DNA of 64,000 nt, taken from positions 227,698 through 291,697 of the forward strand of contig NZ_GL476320.1 in the NCBI RefSeq assembly GCF_000148725.1, in the 5' to 3' direction. The notes under the pieces are model-generated. The model was not told the DNA's origin, did no database searches, and saw nothing but the letters and a program-made list of their open reading frames with translations. Shown here piece after piece: positions 51,301 through 59,067 of this stretch. This DNA comes from Roseibium sp. TrichSKD4. Its GTDB lineage: Bacteria > Pseudomonadota > Alphaproteobacteria > Rhizobiales > Stappiaceae. Each line of letters starts with the position of its first letter. The stretch's first letter is position 1. A program made the position numbers and the translations under genes.

Positions 51301-53667
51301 ATCGTCAAGCGGTTTCGCGGGTCGAAACGCGATGTCATCAATCCGCTGGAAAGCATGGCGGCCGATGCCTACGAGACCTCGTCCGCGATCGCTCGCAACG
51401 ATGTTCTGAAAGCTCTTCACCGATTGGCCAAGGTTGCGGGCGTGGGCGGCGCGCAGATCGCCGAGGAGATCCCGGTGAAGCACCTGCAGGCGTCGATGGT
51501 GGATCCGCTGGAAGCGGTCGAGAGCGCAGCGAGAAATGCCGGGCTTGGCAAGGCCGATACCATGGTTATCCGCGATGCCCTTGAAAGTGCAATCGGAGAC
51601 GAGAAGGCGGCCATCTTCCGGCCCGCAATGATCAGCGAGAACGGCGAGCCGATTGTCTTCTTCCGTGACGGGGGAGACCTGAAGGCCTTGCGCCTTGCTG
51701 ACGGGAAATTCGGTCAGGACATGTACGCGGCCCTGACGATGATGAGCCCCGCAGAAAAGAACTTCTGGATCGAACTGGTTGCAATGCCGGCGCGTGTTCT
51801 GCGCATGGGCATTACCACATCTCTCGATTTCATCGGCGCCAACTTCATTCGCGATCAGGCCATGGCCGCGATCTATTACGGCAAGCCGCTCCAGCGTGTT
51901 GGACGATCCCTGCAAGGGGCAGCCGATGACATTCTCGGCACGGAAACGGCAAGAACCTATTCCCGGGTCTTCGGGATATCCGGAGGGCAGGAAACAGCCA
52001 GCCTTTCCGATGTTCGAATTGAACGGGACCTGATGAAGCTAAAGCGCAAGGGATGGGCGGCACAGCGTCTTACCAGCTTCAGGGGATTGCTGCAGACGGC
52101 GGAAGTCGCGGAAACCGCGTCCCGCATGGGCCTGTTTAGAACGTTCAACCAGGAGGCCAAGGCGAGGGGGCTGGATGATTTTGAAGCCGCACTTGAAGCC
52201 TCCTATCGGGCTCGGGATTATATCGACTTCGATCGCCGGGGGGCGGTCATGGGCGCATTGGCGAAGATCACCCCGTTTCTGAATGCCTCCCTGCAAGGTC
52301 TGGACAAGACGAGTCGGCACATGTTGTTGCCGCTGGCTCGCAAGGCGCTTGGCAAATCGAAGGGGCCGGAAGATGCCCGCGCACTCAGTGAGGCCGTAAA
52401 GACTTGGGCCCGAATGGGAGTGGTGACGGCCGGGTCCGCGTCTCTATATGCTCTCATGTCCAGGCACGAGGATCACGACGAGATCTCGACCTACACCCGA
52501 TCCACACATTGGACAGTCAAGGTGGGGGACAAATGGTTTGCCATTCCCAAACCATTCGAGCTGGCAACCATCTTCAACCTGGCTGAAGCCACATTCGAAA
52601 CCATCAAACAAAAGGATCCGGTTGCCTATAATCGTTGGATGGACAGTCTGCATTATTCGCTGACGCCGCCATTCGTGATGGAGGGCAATCCCCTGATAAA
52701 GAGCTATTTCGAGGTGCGCACAAACACCAGCCTGTTTTCAGAAATGCCGATTGTGCCGGATCATCTTCAGGCGCTTGAACCGCATTTGCAGTACACGGCG
52801 CGGACATCTGCCTTTTCCAAGCAGATTGGAGAAGCCTTTGAATTGTCGCCTGTGATTGTCGATCATCTGATCATGAACCATCTGGCAAGCTGGGGGCGCT
52901 CGGCCTTGTCGCTCTATGATATGGCCCAACCGGATGCGCCTCGCCCTGGCTGGGATGATGCGCCGATTACCAGGCGCTTTATCAAAGATGCGGCAAAAGG
53001 CTCCCAATCCGTCACCCAGTTCTGGGATCTTATGGCCACAAGGTCAGGGGCGCTGGAGGGCAAGGCGCAAAGCTGGCAGGCGCTTGGTGAATTCGAGCGT
53101 GAGGATTTCTATGCCAGTCAGGACAAAATCGGGAAATCCTACATTACGCTATCCACCCACAAGGCAAAGGTGAAGCGACTGCACCCGCTGGTTCGGGCGC
53201 GCAATGCAGTCCAGGCGATCAACACCCTGCGCCGGGAAATGGCCAGCGGCACTTTGCGGAACCAGACGGGAGAAGCGCAATCGGTCGATACGGCCGCCCG
53301 CACGACCGCTGATGACATTTTGGGAAGCCTGTCCATGGCAATCACCCGCAATGCCCTGCGCATAGTAGGCGTTGAGGGGTGGGCCCAGCGAACCGACATC
53401 GACGAGGACGGCTTTTACCGGGAGCTGGAAGCCGTGGATCCGGCACTCTTGCAGACACTTGGATCCCTTTATGCGGAAAAGAAAGTCTGGTCGGCCGATG
53501 CCGTTGAAAGGATGTGGCCAGACCTTCAGGAACGGCTTCTGTCTGAAGGAACCAGCGCGCTGACCCTTGATCTGGTGGCAGGCGTGGAAGCTGACGGTTA
53601 TGCGATTTCCGGTGGGCTCAAGCGGCCCAAGCTGACAAAGCCGGAAGTCCGACCGTCTGGCGGTTGA
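48352..53667 (+). CDS. Giant internal virion protein (gp16-like) with zincin-like HExxH motif
   Basis: 1,771 residues from the ATG at 48352, overlapping the upstream gene. Residues ~85-180 are hydrophobic/Gly-rich. Near residue 637 TLTHEYGHHLDNKI gives HExxH and H; FEGFAEFFRLWL about 35 residues later can supply the third zinc ligand (Glu), as in zincin proteases encoded in virion proteins. The large C-terminal region (MARMSRGAFSAG; LGITTSLDFIGANFIRDQAMAAIYYG; LMSRHEDHDE) resembles the large polyvalent proteins of podoviruses. It would be ejected into the host cell. Residues ~497-562 are compositionally odd, where another reading frame is more gene-like. Confidence 0.8.
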   Translation: MESNIFDQFDDDPELQPGPTPGLGERFILNFDDAQRKNTIGGAIHDASTESRRKDRRRHDDRYEAFPEWQGFSEGAAALGGQIAGTAASVENFVPVGLGARVVAGTKGAVSGLWARVFAGSVDSAAVNAVSDAAIQGIEIGAEFRDEFDPVQYGASVLLGAGIGGAGGALAHGVDLAKGKFRERGGNQGPNNDLAGERTALIDAPADPARGIEAEPLHGQKVTILEDQSGVRDGAVKVRLEDGTEHILGERLVQEVEPDVKPATVPEPVSASEPVVSPDADPVPQTLGESLSDSALEAHGLNAQKRRIADELAGLPDDKPSRPPTLSEFLAGEGGLKLDAGGELAARDLDKKFVPGRGHLVRSSGKDLDYAREAAAEAGYFDHLYGTSDEAVAKSTVNDLLELLDQDIRSRDVFAPKDAEQASQWQTVRDVKQARAELRDTIDQIYEGGTDLLPDKTVIRTIEHMRNEGLSADDALERAFIEEYNAGGSKERFEGIDGKEIDIPFDRRAGRTQREEIQNRGGRIRGRGEGTPSEPRQPAGRSGRSEAAQFLNSERPGTQNRLTGTERKRPQSGRSGDGTAQPVARVRETAEALAKVLNIPSTRQGRIRGSKQVLGQYNSKSGGVRVQSLDDFDTLTHEYGHHLDNKIPEIKDFISRNSKALEPLDYDGSKQRDFEGFAEFFRLWLTNRPYVQKQFPELSADFAKVLDNHPELVKGIDAAADAWAAFMDASSQSVVASTIVSSKRQGWVASARKELRDAGIGGTISDVLQRVYTAFIDDLNPIQATVRHLSDLHHANTGRHLDLKVTEDPYKLARMSRGAFSAGQMDIKYGVVPYRGLNPESPSLRDAIIEATGKPNDLSAWDENLVRDFGSYLWSRRAIGEWDRFRSGDIPNPPDKLTKGDHIQNVKDLDAAYPRFASAAQKAYEFNRALWKKKLDAGLIDQKTYNEGLAIKDYVPGLRDFSTSKTDEKVKGNRGKASSLKNSIVKRFRGSKRDVINPLESMAADAYETSSAIARNDVLKALHRLAKVAGVGGAQIAEEIPVKHLQASMVDPLEAVESAARNAGLGKADTMVIRDALESAIGDEKAAIFRPAMISENGEPIVFFRDGGDLKALRLADGKFGQDMYAALTMMSPAEKNFWIELVAMPARVLRMGITTSLDFIGANFIRDQAMAAIYYGKPLQRVGRSLQGAADDILGTETARTYSRVFGISGGQETASLSDVRIERDLMKLKRKGWAAQRLTSFRGLLQTAEVAETASRMGLFRTFNQEAKARGLDDFEAALEASYRARDYIDFDRRGAVMGALAKITPFLNASLQGLDKTSRHMLLPLARKALGKSKGPEDARALSEAVKTWARMGVVTAGSASLYALMSRHEDHDEISTYTRSTHWTVKVGDKWFAIPKPFELATIFNLAEATFETIKQKDPVAYNRWMDSLHYSLTPPFVMEGNPLIKSYFEVRTNTSLFSEMPIVPDHLQALEPHLQYTARTSAFSKQIGEAFELSPVIVDHLIMNHLASWGRSALSLYDMAQPDAPRPGWDDAPITRRFIKDAAKGSQSVTQFWDLMATRSGALEGKAQSWQALGEFEREDFYASQDKIGKSYITLSTHKAKVKRLHPLVRARNAVQAINTLRREMASGTLRNQTGEAQSVDTAARTTADDILGSLSMAITRNALRIVGVEGWAQRTDIDEDGFYRELEAVDPALLQTLGSLYAEKKVWSADAVERMWPDLQERLLSEGTSALTLDLVAGVEADGYAISGGLKRPKLTKPEVRPSGG
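49841..50038 (+). CDS. Candidate overprinted small gene inside the giant virion protein gene
   Basis: 65 residues in the +1 frame relative to the host gene, from an ATG behind GAGGG. The sequence KKSTFRLTAELAEHNAKKFR and EEKEHLLNLASQLDVLAVLRRH is a credible two-helix protein. GC at third codon positions is 46/65 (71%) in this frame but 27/65 (42%) in the giant's frame, where the protein turns into R/G/Q-rich filler. This suggests that the small frame is, or was, the selected one. Either a true nested gene or a relic between two fused genes. Confidence 0.6.
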   Translation: MAKKSTFRLTAELAEHNAKKFRTAAEEYEGEEKEHLLNLASQLDVLAVLRRHNSSTAKDPAPKTD

Positions 53668-53702
53668 CGATATAAATCCCCGGTTAGTCTGAACCTGTCG
53701 AA

Positions 53703-54572
53703 ATGGCGAGGTTCAAAATGAGCGCGGTTTTCCCGATCGAAGACAAACCCAGATACGGCCGGTTTGTTGCAACGGCCGGTCAGACCATTTTCGCCATTCC
53801 GTTCGAGTTTCAGCAAAACCGGGATGTGAAGGTTCGAAGGACACCAGTCGCGAACGGTGTGCCGACGCTTCTGGCTGAAGGTGTGAATTACACCATGGCG
53901 GGCGCTGGCGTTTATAACGGCGGCAGTTTCGTTCTGATCGACCCTGCCAGCGAAGGGGATGTCTTCGAGGTTTGGGGGGATGCGGTCCTCGATCGGACCA
54001 GTTCTATTGTCCAGGCTGGCAAGTTCCGATCAAAGCCGAACGATGATGAACACGATCGCCACCGCATTATCCAGCAGGAACTGAAGCGTGAAGCAGAACG
54101 GGCCATTCGTGGGCCTATGGGGATGAAGGCTCCGGAGATCATAGGAGAGCCCACACCCGATCGAACGCTTATGTTTGATAATGATGGAAATATCATCGTT
54201 GGACCAAACGCTGGAGATGTAGCCGGCGCAAATCAAGCCGCGCAAACAGCGGTTACTGCTGCCGAAACTGTGCAGTTAGCCAAACAAAACGTCCTCGATC
54301 TTGAGGAGAAAGCTCGCCGTTGGGCGTCTGAGACACCGGGTACGGAAGTTTCTGACGGCGAGTACTCGGCCAAACACTATGCTGAAATAGCCCGACAGTT
54401 GGTCGAAAAACCGCTGATTTTTTACGGGTTAAGGCGCGGAGATAATCATCTGATTTTCGATGTCGGCGCAGGGAACTTCGTTTCGCAAAACTATCGCTGG
54501 TGGGATCTGAAATCCCCCGGGATCAACTTTTCCATAGATGCAAACGGGCATTTGATTGCCGAGATAATGTGA
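53703..54572 (+). CDS. Tail fibre protein with T7-type N-terminal domain
   Basis: 289 residues (an alternative ATG is at 53718). Residues ~18-120 (AGQTIFAIPFEFQQNRDVKV, PASEGDVFEVWGDAVLDRTS, DDEHDRHRIIQQELKREAERA) match the T7 tail-fibre N-terminal domain that binds the tail. The C-terminal part has a coiled-coil (ANQAAQTAVTAAETVQLAKQNVLDLEEKA) and a small tip. Shorter than T7 gp17, so receptor binding is probably shared with the next gene. Confidence 0.85.
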   Translation: MARFKMSAVFPIEDKPRYGRFVATAGQTIFAIPFEFQQNRDVKVRRTPVANGVPTLLAEGVNYTMAGAGVYNGGSFVLIDPASEGDVFEVWGDAVLDRTSSIVQAGKFRSKPNDDEHDRHRIIQQELKREAERAIRGPMGMKAPEIIGEPTPDRTLMFDNDGNIIVGPNAGDVAGANQAAQTAVTAAETVQLAKQNVLDLEEKARRWASETPGTEVSDGEYSAKHYAEIARQLVEKPLIFYGLRRGDNHLIFDVGAGNFVSQNYRWWDLKSPGINFSIDANGHLIAEIM

Positions 54573-54580
54573 GGATCAAC

Positions 54581-55213
54581 ATGCAAATTGATCTTGGGAA
54601 ACTGAAATTCACATGGCGCGGCGAATATGACGCCGCAACTGAATATGAGGCCGATGATACTGTTCGTCTCGGTGCGTCTGCCTACATCTGCGTTGCGTCT
54701 GACAAGGTGACGGGCATTGCCCCAACGCCGGGCGCAGACAATGCCACCTGGGAGCTGATGGCGCGTGGGACCGATGGCAAGGTCTTGGGTGTTCATATCA
54801 TCGAGAGTGGAACGAGGACCGCAGTTAGCACCGCTGCAACCATGAAGCTGTTTGGGGGAAACTTCGACAAGATCAGCCCGACGTCCAGAATCATCGCTAC
54901 ATGCACAGTTTTGGGAGCCGGTGCACATTCCGGGAACTCTGGGTCGGGGTTGGTTCTGGATGACCAATGGGATTACGGCTGTGCATACCAGTATGATGGG
55001 CAGTACCACTCATCTCAAACAACTATCCTCGTGGGGACGAGTGACTTTGGGGTACTTCCAGTTGGAAACAAACGGATCGACTTTGGTTGGAATACAGCAA
55101 ATGGCCAGGCGAATGATCGTCCCTTCAACTTTCTAAATCCGAATGCAGCTGATGACGCAAGAAACCAGCAAATGACCAGCCGGATTATCGTCTGGGAAGT
55201 GGAGGCGGAGTGA
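54581..55213 (+). CDS. Receptor-binding-like tail protein with carbohydrate-binding N-terminus
   Basis: 210 residues from the ATG at 54581. FTWRGEYDAATEYEADDTVRLGASAYICVAS resembles a CBM5/12-like small carbohydrate-binding module (W-x-Y-x(n)-Y...V...Y.C). The C-terminal ~130 residues are a beta-rich domain. Located right after the fibre gene, so a likely host-range determinant. Confidence 0.7.
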   Translation: MQIDLGKLKFTWRGEYDAATEYEADDTVRLGASAYICVASDKVTGIAPTPGADNATWELMARGTDGKVLGVHIIESGTRTAVSTAATMKLFGGNFDKISPTSRIIATCTVLGAGAHSGNSGSGLVLDDQWDYGCAYQYDGQYHSSQTTILVGTSDFGVLPVGNKRIDFGWNTANGQANDRPFNFLNPNAADDARNQQMTSRIIVWEVEAE

Positions 55214-55214
55214 T

Positions 55215-55640
55215 ATGAAATACATTGTTGAAGCCCTCGACGAACTGTGTGCAGGTGCGGTCTGGCAATATGCAGATGGCAAGCTGACCATTCTTGAAGG
55301 TGATATCGAACCACCCACAGACAAACAGATCCGCGCCAAAGAAGCTGAGATTGCGGCAGCAAAGGAACGTGAAGCCATCCTTGCCGGTATCCGGACTGAA
55401 GTCGGTCGCCGGATCAACGCCCATGCCAGCCTTCCCACGCAGATCAATCTTTCGGCTGCGGCAGGTGGAGGCATTTTGAATGAAGAACAGATGGCCGCTT
55501 ATAAAGCTGGGCTTGTCTGGATTGATCAGATCCGGCAAACGGGCAAGGCTCTTCTTGAAGCGGCTGACCCCAACTATGCCGATGATGACAAGTGGCCGAA
55601 GGTTCCAGAGGCAGCTGCCAAGCTGGCAGCGCTCTTTTAG
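55215..55640 (+). CDS. Tail-fibre-adjacent protein, unknown (chaperone-like position)
   Basis: 141 residues, helical (KQIRAKEAEIAAAKEREAILAGIRTEVGRRI and KAGLVWIDQIRQTGKALLEAADPNYADDDKWPK). The PNYADDDKWP segment resembles tail fibre assembly proteins. It follows the receptor-binding gene by 1 bp. Confidence 0.6.
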   Translation: MKYIVEALDELCAGAVWQYADGKLTILEGDIEPPTDKQIRAKEAEIAAAKEREAILAGIRTEVGRRINAHASLPTQINLSAAAGGGILNEEQMAAYKAGLVWIDQIRQTGKALLEAADPNYADDDKWPKVPEAAAKLAALF

Positions 55641-55644
55641 ACCG

Positions 55645-56148
55645 ATGCCGCGCAACTCCTACAGCGCCTTGCGACAGGATATCCGCTCCGGTGACCTGAT
55701 TGCCTTTCGAGGTAATGGGCCGGTGTCGCGGCTCATTCGCCACGTCACGGGCGGGCGGCATACCCATGTTGGTGTGGCGTTCTGGTGGCACGATGGTTTG
55801 TTTCTGTTCGAGGCTCGCGAAGGTGTGGGGGTGCAGATCCGTCCATGTTCAAACCTCCTCCCGTTCGACTGGATCGAAACGGGACTTGAATGGACCGAGC
55901 AGGCAGAACAGTTCGCATTCGCCCAACGAGGCAAGCCTTATTCCTACCTTGATGCCATCCGCGCCGGTCTTGGCTTCAAGCTCGGGGGTGGTGGCTATAT
56001 CTGCTCAGAATACGCCGCTGAAATCCAGTGGAAGTGCAATGGAGCTGATCCGCTCATTCCAAGGGCGACGCCTTCAGACCTCGTTGATTTTTGGCTGGAT
56101 CAGGGAGCGCCTATCCGGGCCTTGAGATTTGCCGAGTATCTTACTTAG
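55645..56148 (+). CDS. Permuted papain-like amidase (NlpC/P60, YiiX-like)
   Basis: 167 residues. GDLIAFRGNGPVSRLIRHVTGGRHTHVGVAFW provides the conserved His (HTHVGV) and GGYICSEYAAEI the catalytic Cys, in the permuted order (His before Cys) typical of YiiX/YebB-like and related P60 enzymes. It may cleave peptidoglycan or a lipid-linked substrate. Position between fibre genes and lysis genes suggests a tail-associated or host-wall function. Confidence 0.72.
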   Translation: MPRNSYSALRQDIRSGDLIAFRGNGPVSRLIRHVTGGRHTHVGVAFWWHDGLFLFEAREGVGVQIRPCSNLLPFDWIETGLEWTEQAEQFAFAQRGKPYSYLDAIRAGLGFKLGGGGYICSEYAAEIQWKCNGADPLIPRATPSDLVDFWLDQGAPIRALRFAEYLT

Positions 56149-56298
56149 GTAGTTCAGATGGGAGCACTACCAATTGACAAATTTAAAAACCATCGATCTA
56201 CGTAGAGGAGAAGCCGTTTGATGAGTATATTTCACAAATATATTCGAGAATTCATGTCAATACATAATGGAGAACGATGTTTATAAGGAGTTAGGATC

Positions 56299-56520
56299 AT
56301 GGATGTCGCAAACATTGGAGGTACGAAGCCTGAAATTGAAAGCAATAGTAGCTTGCAAGAGCTGCAGCAAAAATTAGAGACACTCAATAAATTGTTAGAA
56401 AATCAATTTACCAAGCCGGAAGACGAAGATAGAGACACGATTGTCAAGTATGAATACATAAATGGGGAAGCAGTGCCGTACTTGGCAGATGCCAAATCTG
56501 GTGCAAAATTGGATTTGTAA
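56299..56520 (+). CDS. Small protein, unknown
   Basis: 73 residues with a very good ribosome binding site (AAGGAG). LQELQQKLETLNKLLENQFTKPEDE is a probable coiled coil. AT-rich, unlike the adjacent tail genes. No family recognised. Confidence 0.6.
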   Translation: MDVANIGGTKPEIESNSSLQELQQKLETLNKLLENQFTKPEDEDRDTIVKYEYINGEAVPYLADAKSGAKLDL

Positions 56521-56559
56521 ATTAAGTCATGGGTACCCAGAGATAAATATATCGCACCG

Positions 56560-56844
56560 TTAGTGACGTACGACTGGTGCGACTTCGCTGTCTAGGGGAT
56601 CGTTTAAAAATGTGACCATCCCTTCCTCTTCAACTGTGAGCTTGAATTCAATAAAAGCTTCGCGGTCGGAGGAAAATGTGCCTTCCCACACAGTGGAGGT
56701 TCCTGTGTCGTCGACAACCTCCAAGGTCCATTCATTACTTGTTTCCAAGCGGTAGATACGTACCTCAACGGTGATCCCATCTTCTTCTATTGGTCCGCCA
56801 TATTTCGAATAGATCAGCTTTGGACCATTAGCGTCATCAAACAT
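56560..56844 (-). CDS. Small minus-strand protein, moron candidate
   Basis: 94 residues, acidic and beta-rich (VEVRIYRLETSNEWTLEVVDDTGTSTVWEGTF). GAGGAG lies upstream of the ATG. It is on the opposite strand to the late genes on both sides and has its own palindrome at 56874-56890 upstream, so it may be expressed in the lysogen. Function unknown. Confidence 0.65.
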   Translation of the reverse strand: MFDDANGPKLIYSKYGGPIEEDGITVEVRIYRLETSNEWTLEVVDDTGTSTVWEGTFSSDREAFIEFKLTVEEEGMVTFLNDPLDSEVAPVVRH

Positions 56845-56873
56845 GGAAAACTCCTCAAAAAATTGAGTATTCC

Positions 56874-56890
56874 TGCGAACTTAGTTCGCA
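56874..56890. promoter_or_regulatory. Perfect palindrome TGCGAAC-TTA-GTTCGCA
   Basis: Exact 7-bp arms with a 3-bp centre, 30 bp upstream of the minus-strand small gene. Not a match to the alphaproteobacterial LexA site (GTTC-N7-GTTC) but operator-like. Confidence 0.5.
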
Positions 56891-57077
56891 CAGAAACTAC
56901 AGCTGCAATCCTGATAGTCGCGACCATCTGTTGCGAGCATCGTACAGGAAACATCCGACTTTTGGACGAAAACGGGAATGAATCAAGGTTAGCCTATCCG
57001 GGCCTTGAGGTAATTGCTCTCAGTTAACACTGTCTGGGCGCACGTAAAATCGTGATCAAACAATTGGAGATCACGAG

Positions 57078-57893
57078 ATGCGTGCCAATTTCGAAAAATG
57101 CCTAGCATGGGTGCTGGTTCACGAGGGTGGTTATGTCAATCATCCCAAAGATCCGGGTGGAGCAACAAACCGGGGCGTGATCCAGCGCACCTACAATGCC
57201 TATCGGCGGCGCATGGGCTTTGCAAAACGCAGTGTCAGGCAAATCACTGATGCGGAAGTTCAAGCCATCTACCGCGAGCAATACTGGAAAGCGGTGGCTG
57301 GTGACGAACTGCCGTCCGGTGTTGACTATGCCGTCTTCGACTATGGCGTTAACTCCGGGCCCCGCCGTGCCATCAAGGATCTGCAACGGGTTGTTGGTGC
57401 CAAGCCGGACGGCTGGATCGGCGCGGAAACCCTTGCTGCAATTCAATCCATGTTCCCAAAGGAAATCGTTCAAAAACTCTGTGAGCGCCGCTATCAGTTT
57501 GTGCGCCGCTTGCGTCACTGGCCGACCTTCGGGCGCGGCTGGACGAAGCGGATCATGGGCAAGAAGATGGGTATCCAGACAAGCGATATCGGTGTGATTG
57601 ATCGCGCCAGTCTGCTTGCCGCGAGTAATACCAACGAAACCAAGCAGCCTGACATTCCAGCTCCACCCGAGAAGGCTCCGGGTAAGGCACTTGAAGCGGA
57701 TACTGGCGCTGTGGCCGTTGTTGCGGAAGCGGCGAAGGATCCAAAGTGGCTTGGCGTTTTTGGTGCGTTCGGCTCCACACTGGCAACCGTCGCCACAAGC
57801 TCCGGTCCCATTGCATGGGCGTTTGCCGGTGTCATGGTTGTTGGCGGCATTTATCTTGTCTACCGGCTAGAACGCAGTCGAGTTGTCGCATGA
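57078..57893 (+). CDS. Phage endolysin: GH108 muramidase with C-terminal membrane anchor
   Basis: 271 residues. VHEGGYVNHPKDPGGATNRG is the GH108 signature with catalytic Glu16. Residues ~90-150 (YGVNSGPRRAIKDLQRVVG, DGWIGAETLAAI) fit the family's peptidoglycan-binding C-terminal domain. The last ~40 residues hold a hydrophobic anchor (VATSSGPIAWAFAGVMVVGGIYLVY). It degrades the wall at lysis. Its stop overlaps the next gene. Confidence 0.88.
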   Translation: MRANFEKCLAWVLVHEGGYVNHPKDPGGATNRGVIQRTYNAYRRRMGFAKRSVRQITDAEVQAIYREQYWKAVAGDELPSGVDYAVFDYGVNSGPRRAIKDLQRVVGAKPDGWIGAETLAAIQSMFPKEIVQKLCERRYQFVRRLRHWPTFGRGWTKRIMGKKMGIQTSDIGVIDRASLLAASNTNETKQPDIPAPPEKAPGKALEADTGAVAVVAEAAKDPKWLGVFGAFGSTLATVATSSGPIAWAFAGVMVVGGIYLVYRLERSRVVA

Positions 57894-58141
57894 TATCCCG
57901 CCTTCTCTCACTTACTGCAGGCTGGAAGGCCAAACTGATTGCCGCTGGCGTTTTGCTGGCGGCATTCGGAGCTGCGCTCCTCCAAGCCTACCTGAAGGGC
58001 AAGCAGTCTGTTCGCAGCTCTATCGAGCGCAAGAACCTGAAAGCCATGCGCCAGCGCAAGGAGATTGAAGATGACGTTTCAGCCATGGATCACGCCGATA
58101 TTGATGAGCGCTTTTCTGAGTACATGCGCGACGACCGGTAA
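57890..58141 (+). CDS. Inner-membrane spanin-like protein (Rz-like)
   Basis: 83 residues. One N-terminal membrane segment (LIAAGVLLAAFGAALLQAYL) followed by a charged, helical periplasmic part (SIERKNLKAMRQRKEIEDDVSAMD). ATGA overlap with the endolysin gene and an overlapping lipoprotein-like gene at its 3' end match the layout of Rz/Rz1 spanin pairs. Confidence 0.7.
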   Translation: MISRLLSLTAGWKAKLIAAGVLLAAFGAALLQAYLKGKQSVRSSIERKNLKAMRQRKEIEDDVSAMDHADIDERFSEYMRDDR

Positions 58142-58262
58142 TTTCTGCGACACGGCCAAGCCTATCCGGCCATCTGTGCAGGATCAGGTCACAAGGGGAA
58201 CCAAGGTTCAAATCATCGAGCACAATGAATTTGGCCGCAAAGTCTGTGGGTGGGATTTTTAG
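58071..58262 (+). CDS. Outer-membrane spanin-like lipoprotein (Rz1-like)
   Basis: 63 residues starting inside the preceding gene in another frame. FLSTC at residues 15-19 is a near-lipobox (Thr at -1 is less usual), followed by a short mature part with two further cysteines (NFCDTAKPIRPS; KVCGWDF). The HNEFGRKVC-like ending is one I associate with small rhizobial-phage proteins in this position. Together with the upstream gene it should disrupt the outer membrane at lysis. Confidence 0.65.
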   Translation: MTFQPWITPILMSAFLSTCATTGNFCDTAKPIRPSVQDQVTRGTKVQIIEHNEFGRKVCGWDF

Positions 58263-58556
58263 ATGACTGCACCAAAATCACGCTGGATCCAACCGGGCGT
58301 TTCTGTCGGTAATCTGATTGTCCTCGGCTCCATGCTTATTGGTCTGGCTACAAGCTGGACCACTATGCAAAGCGCCCTTGGCGAGCATGAGCGGCGCATT
58401 ACCGAAAACGCAGATGAACTGAAAGAACTGCGCCGGGAACAGCACACATTCTCCATGGGGTTTGCAGAACTGCGAGCCGATATGCGGCACCTGCTGGAGG
58501 AGGTATCTCGAACACGAAAAGCACTTGAACAGCTGGAGAGAGAGCGGCGGGAATAG
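58263..58556 (+). CDS. Membrane protein with coiled coil, holin-like
   Basis: 97 residues. One membrane segment (SVGNLIVLGSMLIGLATSW) followed by a coiled coil (EHERRITENADELKELRREQHTFSMGF ... LEQLERERRE). Size and position in the lysis cassette suggest a holin or release accessory protein; topology with a single segment is like some class III holins. Confidence 0.6.
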   Translation: MTAPKSRWIQPGVSVGNLIVLGSMLIGLATSWTTMQSALGEHERRITENADELKELRREQHTFSMGFAELRADMRHLLEEVSRTRKALEQLERERRE

Positions 58557-58572
58557 CGCGGATCAGCCAGCA

Positions 58573-58887
58573 TTAGATCTGCAATAACAAAGCCAAGGCA
58601 GCGCCGGCAGCAGCTCCTATCAGCGATCCAACAATTCCCATCCAGCCTGCTAGTTTGGTTGTCGTGAAAGCAAGCTTCTCGGCGGCTCGCGCGGTGCGGC
58701 GCTCTCGTTCCAACTCAGCCAACGCAATGGCCTTTTGGATACATCTGGTTTTTGAATCGTAAACTTTCCAGAGAATCTGCCTATCTAAATCTTCGTCGGA
58801 AAAGTCGCGCATTCTAGACATTGCGTTCTCGACGCTCTTCGTATCCTGGAAATCCGTTTTTCTAGCCAATTCGTAAAATTCTGACAT
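58573..58887 (-). CDS. Minus-strand membrane protein next to attR, moron candidate
   Basis: 104 residues from an ATG behind GGAG. A helical soluble part (DTKSVENAMSRMRDFSDEDLDRQ) is followed by a C-terminal membrane segment (LAGWMGIVGSLIGAAAGAALALLL). Opposite orientation to the late genes and next to the right attachment site, the usual place for lysogen-expressed accessory genes. No family recognised. Confidence 0.65.
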   Translation of the reverse strand: MSEFYELARKTDFQDTKSVENAMSRMRDFSDEDLDRQILWKVYDSKTRCIQKAIALAELERERRTARAAEKLAFTTTKLAGWMGIVGSLIGAAAGAALALLLQI

Positions 58888-59067
58888 GTCGGCTCCTAAA
58901 ATCGGCAGGGGCTTCGATAACCCGACGCACGACTTATTTAGGTACTGAAAAACAAAAATGGAACAATTTCTCACACGTGTGAGATGTGAGAAATATTTAC
59001 AGCTCACATGTTCTCATTTTGTTTTAATTCAATTCAATGAATTAACTATCTATTTCAAATGGATAAT

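Noticed and set aside
56874-56890. LexA (SOS) box
   Set aside because: GAAC-TTA-GTTC has a 3-bp spacer, which fits neither the alphaproteobacterial GTTC-N7-GTTC site nor the 4-bp-spaced Gram-positive site.
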